NCBI GenBank assembly: GCA_947258805.1
Contig: CAMYJV010000002.1
Location: forward strand, 1-52,952
DNA from: an uncultured Gammaproteobacteria bacterium
Lineage (GTDB): Bacteria; Pseudomonadota; Gammaproteobacteria; GCA-2729495
Length of the DNA stretch: 52,952 bases
Reading direction: 5' to 3'
Positions 34,399 through 43,708 of the stretch are shown one piece after another. The notes below the pieces were generated by a model, which was given only the letters and a program-made list of their open reading frames with translations, had not been told where the DNA came from and did no database searches. The translations under genes and the position numbers were made by a program. The first letter of the stretch is position 1. Each line of letters begins with the position of its first letter.

Positions 34399-37300
34399 AT
34401 GCTCAAGCTGTTGCCATTGACGATCCTGCTGGCCGCCGGCCTGGCCCAGGGCGCGGAACGCATCAAGCAGGCGCCCCGCAGCGACTACGTCACGCTGACC
34501 GGCGAACTGCTAGAGGAAGAGCGCGTCTACATCGTGCAGCTGGCGGATGCGCCGGCCCTGACCTATCGCGGCGGCACCGCCGGCATGTCGGCCACCCGGC
34601 CGGCTGCGGGACAGGCCTTCGACGCCAACTCCACGCGGGTGAGACGCTACGGGCGTTTCCTGCAGGACAAGCACGACGCGACGCTACGCGCGGTGGGCGC
34701 CTATCGGCAAAAGCTCTACAGCTACCGCTACGCCTTCAACGGCTTTGCCGCCCGCATGACGCCAGTGCAGGCCCAGAAACTGCAGTCGCGACGCGGCGTG
34801 CTGCGCGTGTGGGAAGACCGGGTGCGGTATCTCGCCACCAGCGACAGCCCCCGCTTTCTTGGCCTGGAGGACGGTCGCGTCGGTTTGCGCACGGCCAGGG
34901 GGCTGGCGGGCGAAAACGTGGTGATAGGTGTGATAGACAGCGGCATCGCGCCGGAACATCCCAGCTTCAAGGACCGATTCCCGCCGAAGAAACCCAAGCT
35001 CTGCCGCACCAGTTTCGGTGAGGAAACGCTGCTCGGCATCTGGCTGTGCACCAAGTACCGGCGTAAAAAGGAACGGCTGGTTTATCTGCCACCGGAAGAC
35101 TTCAGCGGCGCCTGCGAAGCGGGGGATGCGGACATAGACCGCTTCACGGCCAGTGACTGCAACAACAAGATCATCGGTGCGCGCTTCTACATCGACGGTT
35201 TTCTCGAGCGCCAGCTGCTCGACGCCAACGAGTTCATTTCACCGCGCGATGCCGACGGGCACGGCACCCATATTGCGAGTACCGCAGCGGGCGGTGAAGT
35301 GCGCGCGGTGATCGGCGGGCAATCCGTCGCACGCATCAGCGGCATGGCGCCGCGGGCACGAATCGCCGTGTACAAGGCCTGCTGGCTGGAGCCGGGGCAG
35401 ACCCGCGCCTCGTGTAGCACCGCCGACCTGCAGCGGGCCATTGAAGACGCGGTGGCCGACGGGGTGGATATCATCAACTACTCCGTCGGCAGCAGCGATC
35501 TCAGCATCAGCGACCCGGACGACCTGGCCCTGCTGGCGGCGTCCAACGGCGGTGTGCTGGGCGTGGTTGCGGCGGGTAACGACGGCCCGGACCCGGGCAC
35601 GATCCTGTCACCGGGCGCCGCGCCCTGGGTGCTCAGCGTGGGCGTGTCTTCGCGCACCGGCACCAAGTACGAACGTGGCCTGCGTGTGGACGGCCCCAGC
35701 AGCCTGGAAGGCAACTACATCATCCGTGAAGCCACCTTTACCCGGCCACTGAGTGACAGCGGCACCGTGGAAGGCGAACTGGTACTGGTGAACGATGGGG
35801 TTGCGAGCATCAGCGGCACAGAGACCGGCACCACTTACGATGCCTGTGAGGACATCGCAAACGGCAATGACATCTCCGGCAAGATCGCCTTCCTGCAGCG
35901 GGGCATCTGCACGTTCGAAGAAAAGCTGCGCAGCGTGCAGAACGCGGGCGCCATCGCCGCGGTCATTTTCAATAACGAGGGCGGGCTGATCGACATGAGC
36001 GGCCCACGCGGTTCGGTGACGATTCCGGCCGTGCTGATGAAGCAGGCCGACGGGCAGCGGATCCTCGACGAAATCAATCGCGACATCATCGTGGACGTCA
36101 GCCTGCTGCCGGACCTGATCATCAACCAGGCGGAGGCGGGAGACCTGCTGGCGGATCAGTCAGCGCGCGGACCGAACTACGCCGCGCCCGACATCCTGAA
36201 GCCCGACGTCACGGCACCGGGCGTAGACATCCTGGCCGGCCAGACGCCGGACGTAGCCAACGGCATCCGGGGACAGCTGTACCAGTACCTGACCGGCACC
36301 TCCATGTCGGTGCCCCACGTGGCGGGGCTCGCCGCGTTGCTCAAGCAGCAGTATCCCGACTGGAGTCCCGCGGCGCTGCGCTCGGCCCTGATGACCACCG
36401 CCCGCCAGGACGTGAAGCTGGCGGACGGCGAAACACCGGCCGGCCCCTTCGATATCGGCGCGGGGCACGTGGTGCCGAACCGGGCGGTGGATCCGGGCCT
36501 GGTGTATGAGGCCGGCAAGGACGACTACGACGCGTTCAACTGCGGCAACGAGCTGCCCCTGGTCGGCACACCGCAGTGCGATGCGCTGGTCACGGCCGGT
36601 TTTTCTGCGGATCCATCCGACCTGAACCTGCCCAGCATCGCGGTGGCGGAACTCACCTATCGCCACAGCATCACGCGACGAGTGACCAACGTGGGCGAAA
36701 CGATCGCGCAGTTCGAAGCGAGCCTGGAAAGCCCCGAGGGTATAGACATTAGCGTGCAGCCCAGCGTGCTGAACCTGGCGGCGGGCGAAACCGCCGAGTA
36801 CGAGGTGCAGTTCACCAACAGCGGCGCGCTTGAGAACGAGTGGCGCTTCGGGTCTATCACCTGGGACGATGGCACGCGACAGGCGCGCAGCCCCATTGCG
36901 GTGCGACCCATGCAATTTGCGGCGCCCGTGGCCGTGGCCGGCGAGGGTGCCGATGGCAGTCTCGGTTTTGACGTGGAGTTCGGCTATGACGGGGCTTACA
37001 CGGCGCTGGTCACGGGTTTGTCACGGCCGGACATCACCGAGTGCGTCGATCTGGATGGCCAGGTGGTTCCCTGCACCATCAGCGACGATCCCACCGACAG
37101 CTACGTCTTCGAGCCCAACAACGCGTTTTTGCCCGAGTCGGTGGTGCGTTTCCGATTCACTGCGTCGCCCGACACCGCATTCGTGCGGATCGCGCTCTAT
37201 AACGATGAAACCGACGGTGATGACGACCTGGACCTGTACGTATACGACTCCTCCGACGGCAGCATCTTCAAAGAGTTGGCCCGCAGCACAAACGGCGACT

Positions 37301-37638
37301 CCGATGAATTTGTCGAAGTGGAGTTTCCCGTCGCCCGCGAGTTTATTGTCGACGTGCATGGTTACGATACGGATCCGGTCACCGGCGGCAGCGGCGCAAT
37401 CTTCGACCTGTCCGTGTGGCGCCTGGGTTCCGGTGATAATCGCAACAACCTGACGGTCACCGCACCGCCCGGGGCCGTGCGCGGCACGGCCCAGACGGTA
37501 ACAGTGCAGTGGCAGAACCTGGGCTCCGGTCGTTACCTCGGCGGCATCGAGCATCGCGACGAAAACGGCCCGCTGATCATGTCCACGCCCTTCACCAGCA
37601 TCGACGTCGCGGTGCCCGCACCCGACCCTGCACCCTGA
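34399..37638 (+). CDS. large secreted S8 subtilisin-like peptidase with PA insert
   Basis: 1079 residues. The signal peptide spans about 1-19. An I9-type propeptide occupies about 40-145 (VYIVQLADAPA, YSYRYAFNGFAARMTPVQAQKL). The catalytic triad is D180 (VIDSGIAPEHPS), H288 (DGHGTH) and S635 (GTSMSVPH), with N394 (AAGND) as oxyanion residue. A protease-associated domain is inserted at about 455-565. Fn3-like domains follow from about 740 (THRVTNVG-type ITRRVTNVGETIAQFEASL), plus a C-terminal beta domain with an Asp-rich DETDGDDDLDLYVYDSSDG stretch that may bind calcium. This layout is the plant-type subtilase pattern, also found in marine gammaproteobacteria. It most likely degrades extracellular protein. 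A REP-like repeat follows. Confidence 0.92.
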   Translation: MLKLLPLTILLAAGLAQGAERIKQAPRSDYVTLTGELLEEERVYIVQLADAPALTYRGGTAGMSATRPAAGQAFDANSTRVRRYGRFLQDKHDATLRAVGAYRQKLYSYRYAFNGFAARMTPVQAQKLQSRRGVLRVWEDRVRYLATSDSPRFLGLEDGRVGLRTARGLAGENVVIGVIDSGIAPEHPSFKDRFPPKKPKLCRTSFGEETLLGIWLCTKYRRKKERLVYLPPEDFSGACEAGDADIDRFTASDCNNKIIGARFYIDGFLERQLLDANEFISPRDADGHGTHIASTAAGGEVRAVIGGQSVARISGMAPRARIAVYKACWLEPGQTRASCSTADLQRAIEDAVADGVDIINYSVGSSDLSISDPDDLALLAASNGGVLGVVAAGNDGPDPGTILSPGAAPWVLSVGVSSRTGTKYERGLRVDGPSSLEGNYIIREATFTRPLSDSGTVEGELVLVNDGVASISGTETGTTYDACEDIANGNDISGKIAFLQRGICTFEEKLRSVQNAGAIAAVIFNNEGGLIDMSGPRGSVTIPAVLMKQADGQRILDEINRDIIVDVSLLPDLIINQAEAGDLLADQSARGPNYAAPDILKPDVTAPGVDILAGQTPDVANGIRGQLYQYLTGTSMSVPHVAGLAALLKQQYPDWSPAALRSALMTTARQDVKLADGETPAGPFDIGAGHVVPNRAVDPGLVYEAGKDDYDAFNCGNELPLVGTPQCDALVTAGFSADPSDLNLPSIAVAELTYRHSITRRVTNVGETIAQFEASLESPEGIDISVQPSVLNLAAGETAEYEVQFTNSGALENEWRFGSITWDDGTRQARSPIAVRPMQFAAPVAVAGEGADGSLGFDVEFGYDGAYTALVTGLSRPDITECVDLDGQVVPCTISDDPTDSYVFEPNNAFLPESVVRFRFTASPDTAFVRIALYNDETDGDDDLDLYVYDSSDGSIFKELARSTNGDSDEFVEVEFPVAREFIVDVHGYDTDPVTGGSGAIFDLSVWRLGSGDNRNNLTVTAPPGAVRGTAQTVTVQWQNLGSGRYLGGIEHRDENGPLIMSTPFTSIDVAVPAPDPAP

Positions 37639-37648
37639 TCCCTTTTTG

Positions 37649-37751
37649 GTGGGAGCGGCTTCTTCTTGTGGGAGCGGCTTTAGCCGCGATTAAGCTCCAG
37701 ACAGGCTGTGTGCCAAAAGACGGGAAGATCGCGGCTAAAGCCGCTCCCACC
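37649..37751. repeat. REP-like inverted repeat element
   Basis: GTGGGAGCGGCTTTAGCCGCGAT (37668-37690) is the exact inverse of 37728-37750, giving a 23-bp perfect inverted repeat around 37 bp. A partial extra copy, GTGGGAGCGGCTT, lies at 37649-37661. Each arm also contains an internal small hairpin (GCGGCTTTAGCCGC). This is the form of REP/BIME elements in pseudomonads and xanthomonads. It lies between convergent genes (subtilase and tag) and could also stop transcription from both. Confidence 0.88.
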
Positions 37752-37774
37752 AGGAAAGTGCGGTGGGCTCGCAG

Positions 37775-38362
37775 TCAGGCCAGCGCCGCGCATTCGGCGT
37801 AGCGGTAACACGTGACCAGGTGATCGTTCACCATGCCGGTGGCCTGCATGTGGGCATACATGATGGTGCTGCCGACGAAGCGGAAGCCGCGGTGCTTCAG
37901 GTCTTTCGCCAACGCGTCGGAGGCCGGCGTCGTGGCCGGCACGTCGGCCTGGCGCCGCCAGCGATTCTGCACCGGCCGGCTATCCACGAAGCCCCAGATG
38001 TAATCACTGAAACTGCCATGGCTTGCCTGGAGATCGAGAAAGGCCCGCGCGTTGCTGATGGCGGACTCGATCTTCAGCCGGTTGCGGATGATGGCCGGGT
38101 TCTTCACCAGCCGGGCCACCTCCCGAGGGCCGAAGCTCGCCAGGCGCTCCGCGTCGAAACCGGCGTAGGCCTGCCGATAGCCGTCGCGCTTGTGGAGCAC
38201 CGTGGCCCAGCTCAGGCCTGCCTGCGCGCCTTCCAGCAGCAGGAATTCGAACTGCCGGTCATCGTCGCGCACCGGCACGCCCCACTCCTGGTCGTGGTAA
38301 CTCCGGTAGGCATCGCTGATGCCCTCGCACCAGGGGCACCGGAGGCGCGTGTCGGTATTCAT
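37775..38362 (-). CDS. tag: DNA-3-methyladenine glycosylase I
   Basis: About 195 residues from ATG 38362; the frame is open to 38524 but the extra residues are not Tag-like. It removes 3-methyladenine from alkylated DNA. Family motifs are RCPWCEG with zinc-binding cysteines, YHDQEWGVPV, FEFLLLEGAQAGLSWATVL, ASHGSFSDYIWGFV, and FVGSTIMYAHMQATGMVNDH near the end, with the late zinc-binding His and Cys. It is monocistronic, transcribed opposite to its neighbours and converges on the REP-like element. Confidence 0.94.
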   Translation of the reverse strand: MNTDTRLRCPWCEGISDAYRSYHDQEWGVPVRDDDRQFEFLLLEGAQAGLSWATVLHKRDGYRQAYAGFDAERLASFGPREVARLVKNPAIIRNRLKIESAISNARAFLDLQASHGSFSDYIWGFVDSRPVQNRWRRQADVPATTPASDALAKDLKHRGFRFVGSTIMYAHMQATGMVNDHLVTCYRYAECAALA

Positions 38363-38522
38363 CCGCCGGAGTATCCCAGTTCCGAGCCGGGCGGGTGTGG
38401 GGCAAAGCTCGCCCCGCCCACGACGAGGCCCGGGTATTATGGTAAAAAGCCGGCGGGGACCGTTTGGGGTGGCCCTGTCCGCAAGCCACGACATTTCGCC
38501 GGTCCACCGGGGAGTCACACGC

Positions 38523-39335
38523 ATGTCAGATCGTTACGGGGTCATCGGCCATCCGATCGCGCACAGCAAGTCGCCGGTCATTCACGGGCTGTTCGCGGAC
38601 CAGACTGGCGAGAAAATCAGTTACGAGGCCTTCGACATCGCACCGGCGGAACTGGAGGCGCGGGTCAGGGCCCTGGTAAAGAAAGGCTTGCGCGGTCTCA
38701 ACGTGACGGTGCCCCACAAAGAGGCGGCCGCCAACCTGGTGGATACCTGCACGCCCCGGGCCGAGCTTGCCGGCGCGGTAAACACCATCACCGTCACCGA
38801 TAACGGCAAACTGTCGGGCGACAATACCGACGGCCTGGGTTTGACGCGCGACCTCGACCGAAATCTCAAAATAGACATCCACGACGCCCACATCCTAATA
38901 CTCGGCGCCGGTGGCGCCGCCCGCGGCGTAATCCCGGCATTGTTGATGGCCGGCCCTGCCGAAATCTGCGTTGCCAATCGCACGATCGAACGCGCCCAGG
39001 AACTGGCCGAACGTTTTGGCGAACTGGGCACAGTGCGCGCCTGCAGCTTCGACGAACTTGGCAAAGAAACTTTCGACCTGATTATCAACGCCACCTCGGC
39101 GGGCCTGCAGGGTGACAGCCCCCCGTTTCCTGACGGCGTCCTGGGCAGGGGCAGTATTTGCTATGACCTTTCCTACGCGATGTCCGATACGCCCTTTGTG
39201 CGGTGGGCGCGGCAGCGAGGCATGACGTCAGTTCACCAGGGCTGGGGCATGCTGGTGGAGCAGGCAGCCGAAGCTTTCAAGATCTGGCGAGGTGTCCGGC
39301 CGGATACCAGCCCGGTGCTGCGCCGGCTGCCGTAA
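38523..39335 (+). CDS. aroE: shikimate dehydrogenase (NADP+)
   Basis: About 270 residues from ATG 38523, preceded by GGGGAG. It reduces 3-dehydroshikimate in the shikimate pathway. The N-terminus MSDRYGVIGHPIAHSKSPVI is diagnostic. NVTVPHKE contains the catalytic Lys, NTDGLG the substrate Asp, LGAGGAARG the NADP loop, and NRTIERAQ the 2'-phosphate recognition. GMLVEQAAEAFKIWRG is at the end. In many gammaproteobacteria it directly follows tsaC; here the subtilase and tag are inserted. A small hairpin follows at 39345. Confidence 0.95.
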   Translation: MSDRYGVIGHPIAHSKSPVIHGLFADQTGEKISYEAFDIAPAELEARVRALVKKGLRGLNVTVPHKEAAANLVDTCTPRAELAGAVNTITVTDNGKLSGDNTDGLGLTRDLDRNLKIDIHDAHILILGAGGAARGVIPALLMAGPAEICVANRTIERAQELAERFGELGTVRACSFDELGKETFDLIINATSAGLQGDSPPFPDGVLGRGSICYDLSYAMSDTPFVRWARQRGMTSVHQGWGMLVEQAAEAFKIWRGVRPDTSPVLRRLP

Positions 39336-39344
39336 CCTCAATTG

Positions 39345-39363
39345 CGTGACTCCCGTCACGTTT
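39345..39363 (+). terminator. short hairpin after aroE
   Basis: CGTGAC (39345-39350) pairs with GTCACG (39355-39360) around TCCC, followed by TTT. The stem is short, so it may be a weak terminator for aroE or a palindromic binding site. Confidence 0.45.
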
Positions 39364-39377
39364 ACATAAGCATTCGT

Positions 39378-39406
39378 TTGACAAAAGTCTGGCGAGGAAA
39401 AATGAT
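39378..39406 (+). promoter_or_regulatory. candidate sigma-70 promoter of the second receptor operon
   Basis: A perfect -35 hexamer TTGACA (39378-39383) is followed after 17 bp by AATGAT (39401-39406), which matches the -10 consensus at four of six positions. It lies about 95 bp upstream of the receptor ATG at 39501 and in the only gap of this plus-strand run. It is the best promoter candidate I found in the window. Confidence 0.5.
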
Positions 39407-39500
39407 CTCGTCAGAGAATTGGTTGTTGTTGACGACGGGGCACTAACACTCGGGTGCCCGCGTCTTGCGCCTTGCCAAAGCAAGGTCACCGGGAGATCAA

Positions 39501-42053
39501 ATGACTGCTTGCACGCGGATACGCCGGCCCCTGGCTGTGCGGTTGAACCCGGTGTCCAGCGCCGTGGCGCTGGCCGTCGGTTCCATGAGCGTCCTGCCTT
39601 CAGGCAACGCGCACGCGCAAAATTCCGGACCAAACCTGTACGAAGAAATCATGGTGACCGCCACGCGCCGGGAAACCTCGGTGCAGGACATCCCGTATAA
39701 CATTTCGGCCGTCGGTGCGGGCGAACTTCGGGAACTGGATATCACGAACGTCGCCGACCTTGCTCGCTGGGTGCCCGGCATGACGCTGGTGGACCAGGGA
39801 CCGCGCGCCGCGTCGCCACTCATCGTGCGCGGCGTCAGTGTCGATGAGCTGAGCTTCAGCGAAGCGCTGGGCAACAACAACGGCGGCAGTGTTGCGACTT
39901 ACGTCGGTGAAATCCCCGTGTATATCGACCTGGTGCCGAAAGGCCTGGAGCGCGTGGAGGTGCTGCGTGGCCCACAGGGCACGCTCTACGGGGCGGGCTC
40001 TTTGGCCGGTGCGGTTCGCTACATCCCTGTACGGCCCGATACCGACGCGTTCAGCCTTGACGTGCATGCGAAGACCTTCAACATCAACGAAAGCGATGAC
40101 GCCAGCTACGACGTCGACGCCGATTTCAATATCCCGATAGCCAACCGGTTGGCGTTCCGCGGACTCGTGAGCTACACGGACCGCGCCGGCTTCATCGACC
40201 AGAACTATCTGGTTCAGAGGCCCGGCTTCTCCGTGCCGGAACCGGATTTCAGCAACCCGGCCGAGGTGAGTGCAAACCTGCGCAGCAAGGACGAAGACGT
40301 CAACGAAGTCGAGACCTGGTACACGCGCGCCGCGCTGCTGTGGGACATCACCGACGAACTGCAGGCCATACTCACCTATCACTATCAGGACCAGGATGTG
40401 AAAGGCCGCCAGGTCAATCACGAAGACAGCCTGAACCTGATCGGCGCCGACCAGGGCGTAGCCATCAAGAGTGGCTTCTACGAGAACGCCCACCGTGTAG
40501 AAGAGCCCAGCGAGCGCAAGAACAACATAGTCGAGCTGGTGGTGACCGCAGACCTTGGTTTCGCGGAACTGACCTCGGCCACCGGTTACGTGGACTACGA
40601 CGAAGACGGCCAGCGCGACCAGACAGACCTGTTGCTGACCTTCGGCTACACCTATGCCGACTTCCCGACCTTCACCGCCTTCACGGCGGAAGACTCGGAG
40701 GAGAACACATTCACGCAGGAACTGCGCCTGGTATCTACGGGCGACGGCCCGTTGAGCTGGATCGGCGGCGCGTTTTTCTCGGACGCCGACGTAGATTCTT
40801 CCAGCCTGGAGTTCACCCCGTGCCTGTACGACACGGACCCCACCTGCCCGCCCGGCGGCTCAGGCGTCGCGGAGATTCCGGGCATCGTCAGCCGCTTCGG
40901 TAACGACGTGGAATACGTGCAGCTGGAAGACCGCAGCCTGAAAGAGTGGGCCATTTTTGGTGAGCTGAGCTATCGCTTCACGGATGAGTGGCAGGTCACT
41001 ATCGGCGGCCGCTACTTCGACGTCGAGGACGACTTCACCGAAACCATCGGCTTCCCGTTACTGAACCAGATCCTCGGGATCGACCCCACTGATCCAACGG
41101 AACAGATAGCGTTCAATCCCACGCAATCCGACGAGAGTTTCGATGATTTCATCGTCAAGCTGAACACGTCCTACGACCTGTCGGACGATGTCATGGTCTA
41201 CGGCACCTTCAGCCAGGGTTATCGCAACGGCGGCTCGAATGCGATCGTCGATTGCTCGACGCTGCCGGGCAATCCGAACGTGGTCTGCGGCACGTCCGAC
41301 CAGCTGGGCTACAAGCCGGACGAAACGGACAACTGGGAGGTGGGCCTGCGCAGCCAGCTGCTGGACCGGAGCATGACCTTCAACGCCGCACTGTACTGGA
41401 TCAACTGGGACAAGGTGCAGGTGGCCGACGTATCGGAATCGGGCGGCTTCCCGATTATCGTGAACGGCGACGAAGCAGTGAGCAAGGGCCTCGAACTGGA
41501 AATCGCCTGGCAGATCGACGACAACTGGACCGTGCGGGGCAGCTACGCCTACACGAATGCCGAGCTGGACGAAGATGCCTCGCTACTGGCCGAAGGCACG
41601 GCGGAAAAGGGCGATCGGCTGCCGGGCACACCCCGGCATCAGGGCACGCTGTTCGCAAGCTACAGCCGACCCCTGACGAGCGCCCTCGACGTGACGGTGG
41701 ACTACGGGCTGACCGCGCAGAGCGACGTTCTCACCAAGCTCGGCCGCGGCGGCAACTGCTGCCGGCCCTATGACGGTGCGACGGACTTTTTCAACCCTGG
41801 CCCCGGCGAGGAGCTGTCGGGTTTCGACGTGCACTACGCATCGGTGAAATTGTCGGCCAACCGCTGGGAGGCCAGGCTGTACGCGGACAACCTGTGGGAC
41901 AAGAAACAGGTCACCGGCGTGCGTGCCGACCGCAGCCTGATCACACGGGCCGGCGGCGCGTCGGACTACGCGTTCCGGCGCTACTTCAACTACGTGCTCA
42001 CGCCGCGCACGGTGGGCCTGGACTTTCGCTACAAGTTCGGCGGGCTGGAATAG
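39501..42053 (+). CDS. TonB-dependent outer-membrane receptor
   Basis: About 850 residues from ATG 39501, 5 nt after GGGAG (39491-39495); an in-frame start 36 bp upstream is less likely. A long signal peptide ends with NAHAQN. The TonB-box/plug start is NLYEEIMVTATRRETSVQDIP. The plug includes RGVSVDELSF, VYIDLVPKGLERVEVLRGPQ and GTLYGAGSLAGAVRYIP. The barrel contains TDEWQVTIGGRYFDVEDDF and ends in FRYKFGGLE. There is no STN domain. A terminator-like hairpin follows and then a sulfotransferase gene. The ligand is unknown; the family style is that of the IroN/oar-like receptors of sphingomonads and marine gammaproteobacteria. Confidence 0.9.
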   Translation: MTACTRIRRPLAVRLNPVSSAVALAVGSMSVLPSGNAHAQNSGPNLYEEIMVTATRRETSVQDIPYNISAVGAGELRELDITNVADLARWVPGMTLVDQGPRAASPLIVRGVSVDELSFSEALGNNNGGSVATYVGEIPVYIDLVPKGLERVEVLRGPQGTLYGAGSLAGAVRYIPVRPDTDAFSLDVHAKTFNINESDDASYDVDADFNIPIANRLAFRGLVSYTDRAGFIDQNYLVQRPGFSVPEPDFSNPAEVSANLRSKDEDVNEVETWYTRAALLWDITDELQAILTYHYQDQDVKGRQVNHEDSLNLIGADQGVAIKSGFYENAHRVEEPSERKNNIVELVVTADLGFAELTSATGYVDYDEDGQRDQTDLLLTFGYTYADFPTFTAFTAEDSEENTFTQELRLVSTGDGPLSWIGGAFFSDADVDSSSLEFTPCLYDTDPTCPPGGSGVAEIPGIVSRFGNDVEYVQLEDRSLKEWAIFGELSYRFTDEWQVTIGGRYFDVEDDFTETIGFPLLNQILGIDPTDPTEQIAFNPTQSDESFDDFIVKLNTSYDLSDDVMVYGTFSQGYRNGGSNAIVDCSTLPGNPNVVCGTSDQLGYKPDETDNWEVGLRSQLLDRSMTFNAALYWINWDKVQVADVSESGGFPIIVNGDEAVSKGLELEIAWQIDDNWTVRGSYAYTNAELDEDASLLAEGTAEKGDRLPGTPRHQGTLFASYSRPLTSALDVTVDYGLTAQSDVLTKLGRGGNCCRPYDGATDFFNPGPGEELSGFDVHYASVKLSANRWEARLYADNLWDKKQVTGVRADRSLITRAGGASDYAFRRYFNYVLTPRTVGLDFRYKFGGLE

Positions 42054-42082
42054 GCCTCGGTGACACGGCTGACTGATATGAT

Positions 42083-42114
42083 GCGGGCCTCCATACAGGG
42101 GCCCGCTTCGTTTT
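42083..42114 (+). terminator. hairpin terminator after the receptor gene
   Basis: GCGGGCC (42083-42089) pairs with GGCCCGC (42100-42106) around a 10-nt loop and is followed by TTCGTTTT. The sulfotransferase TTG start lies within the end of this element, so the hairpin would also lower readthrough translation into it. Confidence 0.6.
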
Positions 42115-43708
42115 GGTTGAAACCTACGCTGCCGATACCCGCCATGCGCATGCAGAAGCTGCCCGGCTGCTGGCCAGCCGGGACTTTCAGGCCGCCGAGC
42201 AGGTCTGCCGCGAGCTACTGAGTAACCACCCGCGCGATGCGCACGCATATTTCCTGCTGGGCAACGTGCTGGCCGAGGCCGGCCGGTTGCGTGACGCACT
42301 GGAGCCACTGTCGCGTGCCGTTCACGTGGACCGCGGGCGACCAGAATACTTCGCGCTGCTGGCCCGGTGCCTGGCGCAGCTGAATGCGCCGAAGGCAGCC
42401 TGCGACGCGGCCGCCCGCGCAGACCAACTGCAGCCAGACAGCGCGCTGGTGCACGACACGCTCGGGTGGGTCTACAGCCGCTGCGGTGACCACGCCCGGG
42501 CCGTTCAGCATTTCCAGGCCGCGATCGCGCGGGCACCAGGCAACCCGCAGTTCGAGTTCAACCTGGCAGCGGCGCTGAAGTTCACCGGCGACTTCGACGC
42601 CGCAGAGACCGCTTACGAACGCGCCATCGCCGCACGGCCCGATTTCTGCCAGGCCCACTGGGCACTGGCGAACCTGCGCAAGCAGACCCGGGAGGTGAAT
42701 CACGTCGCGCGGCTGGAGCAACTACTGGCCGAAGCACCCCCAACCGCCGACGCGGAGCTGTACCTGCGTCATGCACTGGCCAAGGAACTGGAAGACCTGG
42801 ACGAGACCGCTGGCGCATTCGCCAACTGGGCCGCCGGCAACGCTCGCAAGAAAGCGGAACTGGCCTACCACCCGGGTGAGGACGAGGCCCTGTTCGACAT
42901 GCTGATCGAAAGTTTTTCGCCGGAGGTCTGCGCGAACCCGCCGCCCGGCGAAGCGAGTGCGGAACCCATCTTCATCGTCGGCATGCCGCGCACCGGGACC
43001 ACGCTGGTGGAGCGCATCGTGTCGAGCCATTCCGTGGTGTACGGCGCCGGCGAGCTGCAGAACTTCGGCCTGGAGCTGAAACGCGCCGGCGGCAGTCGCT
43101 CGGCCCGGGTGCTGGACCCGGAAGTCGTGCAGCGCGGGCTGGAAGCCGACCCGGCGGCCCTGGGCCGCGCCTATGTCGACAGCACCCGGCCGCGCACGGG
43201 CCACACTGCATTTTTCACCGACAAGACCCCTTTGAATTTCCTGCTGGTGGGTTTCATTGTCCGCGCGCTGCCCAATGCCAAGATCGTGTGCCTGCGGCGC
43301 AACCCGCTGGATACCTGCCTCAGCAATTTCCGGCAGCTGTTCGCTACCGGTTTCTCTTATTACAACTACGCCTACGATATCGAGGACACGGCCCGCTACT
43401 ACCTGTTGTTCGACCGCCTGATGTCGCACTGGGACAAGGTGCTGCCCGGGCGGGTGCTGCGGGTGGATTACGACGTGCTGGTGGCCGAACAGGAAGAGCA
43501 GACCCGCCGGCTGCTTGACCACCTGGGCCTGACGTGGGAACCGGCCTGCCTGGAGTTTCAGCGCCACGCGGCACCGGTGGCCACCGCCAGCGCCGTGCAG
43601 GTGCGTGAACCCATCTACCGCTCCGCTGCCGGGCGCTGGCGACGCTATGCGCAGCAGCTCGAACCGGCGCGACGCGTACTGGAGGCCGCCGGGGTGCAGG
43701 TGGAATGA
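42113..43708 (+). CDS. TPR-containing sulfotransferase
   Basis: 531 residues from TTG 42113. The N-terminal about 200 residues are tetratricopeptide repeats (AYFLLGNVLAEAGRLRDALE, DTLGWVYSRCGDHARAVQHF, FNLAAALKFTGDFDAAETAY). The C-terminal sulfotransferase domain begins with the PAPS 5'-phosphosulfate loop IFIVGMPRTGTTLVERI at about 287-302. The 3'-phosphate site is near KIVCLRRNPLDTCLSNFRQ, followed by LRVDYDVLVAEQEEQTRRLL. It transfers sulfate from PAPS to an unknown acceptor, probably in the cytoplasm. Such proteins are frequently encoded beside TonB receptors in proteobacteria. Its stop overlaps the next gene start. Confidence 0.87.
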   Translation: MVETYAADTRHAHAEAARLLASRDFQAAEQVCRELLSNHPRDAHAYFLLGNVLAEAGRLRDALEPLSRAVHVDRGRPEYFALLARCLAQLNAPKAACDAAARADQLQPDSALVHDTLGWVYSRCGDHARAVQHFQAAIARAPGNPQFEFNLAAALKFTGDFDAAETAYERAIAARPDFCQAHWALANLRKQTREVNHVARLEQLLAEAPPTADAELYLRHALAKELEDLDETAGAFANWAAGNARKKAELAYHPGEDEALFDMLIESFSPEVCANPPPGEASAEPIFIVGMPRTGTTLVERIVSSHSVVYGAGELQNFGLELKRAGGSRSARVLDPEVVQRGLEADPAALGRAYVDSTRPRTGHTAFFTDKTPLNFLLVGFIVRALPNAKIVCLRRNPLDTCLSNFRQLFATGFSYYNYAYDIEDTARYYLLFDRLMSHWDKVLPGRVLRVDYDVLVAEQEEQTRRLLDHLGLTWEPACLEFQRHAAPVATASAVQVREPIYRSAAGRWRRYAQQLEPARRVLEAAGVQVE

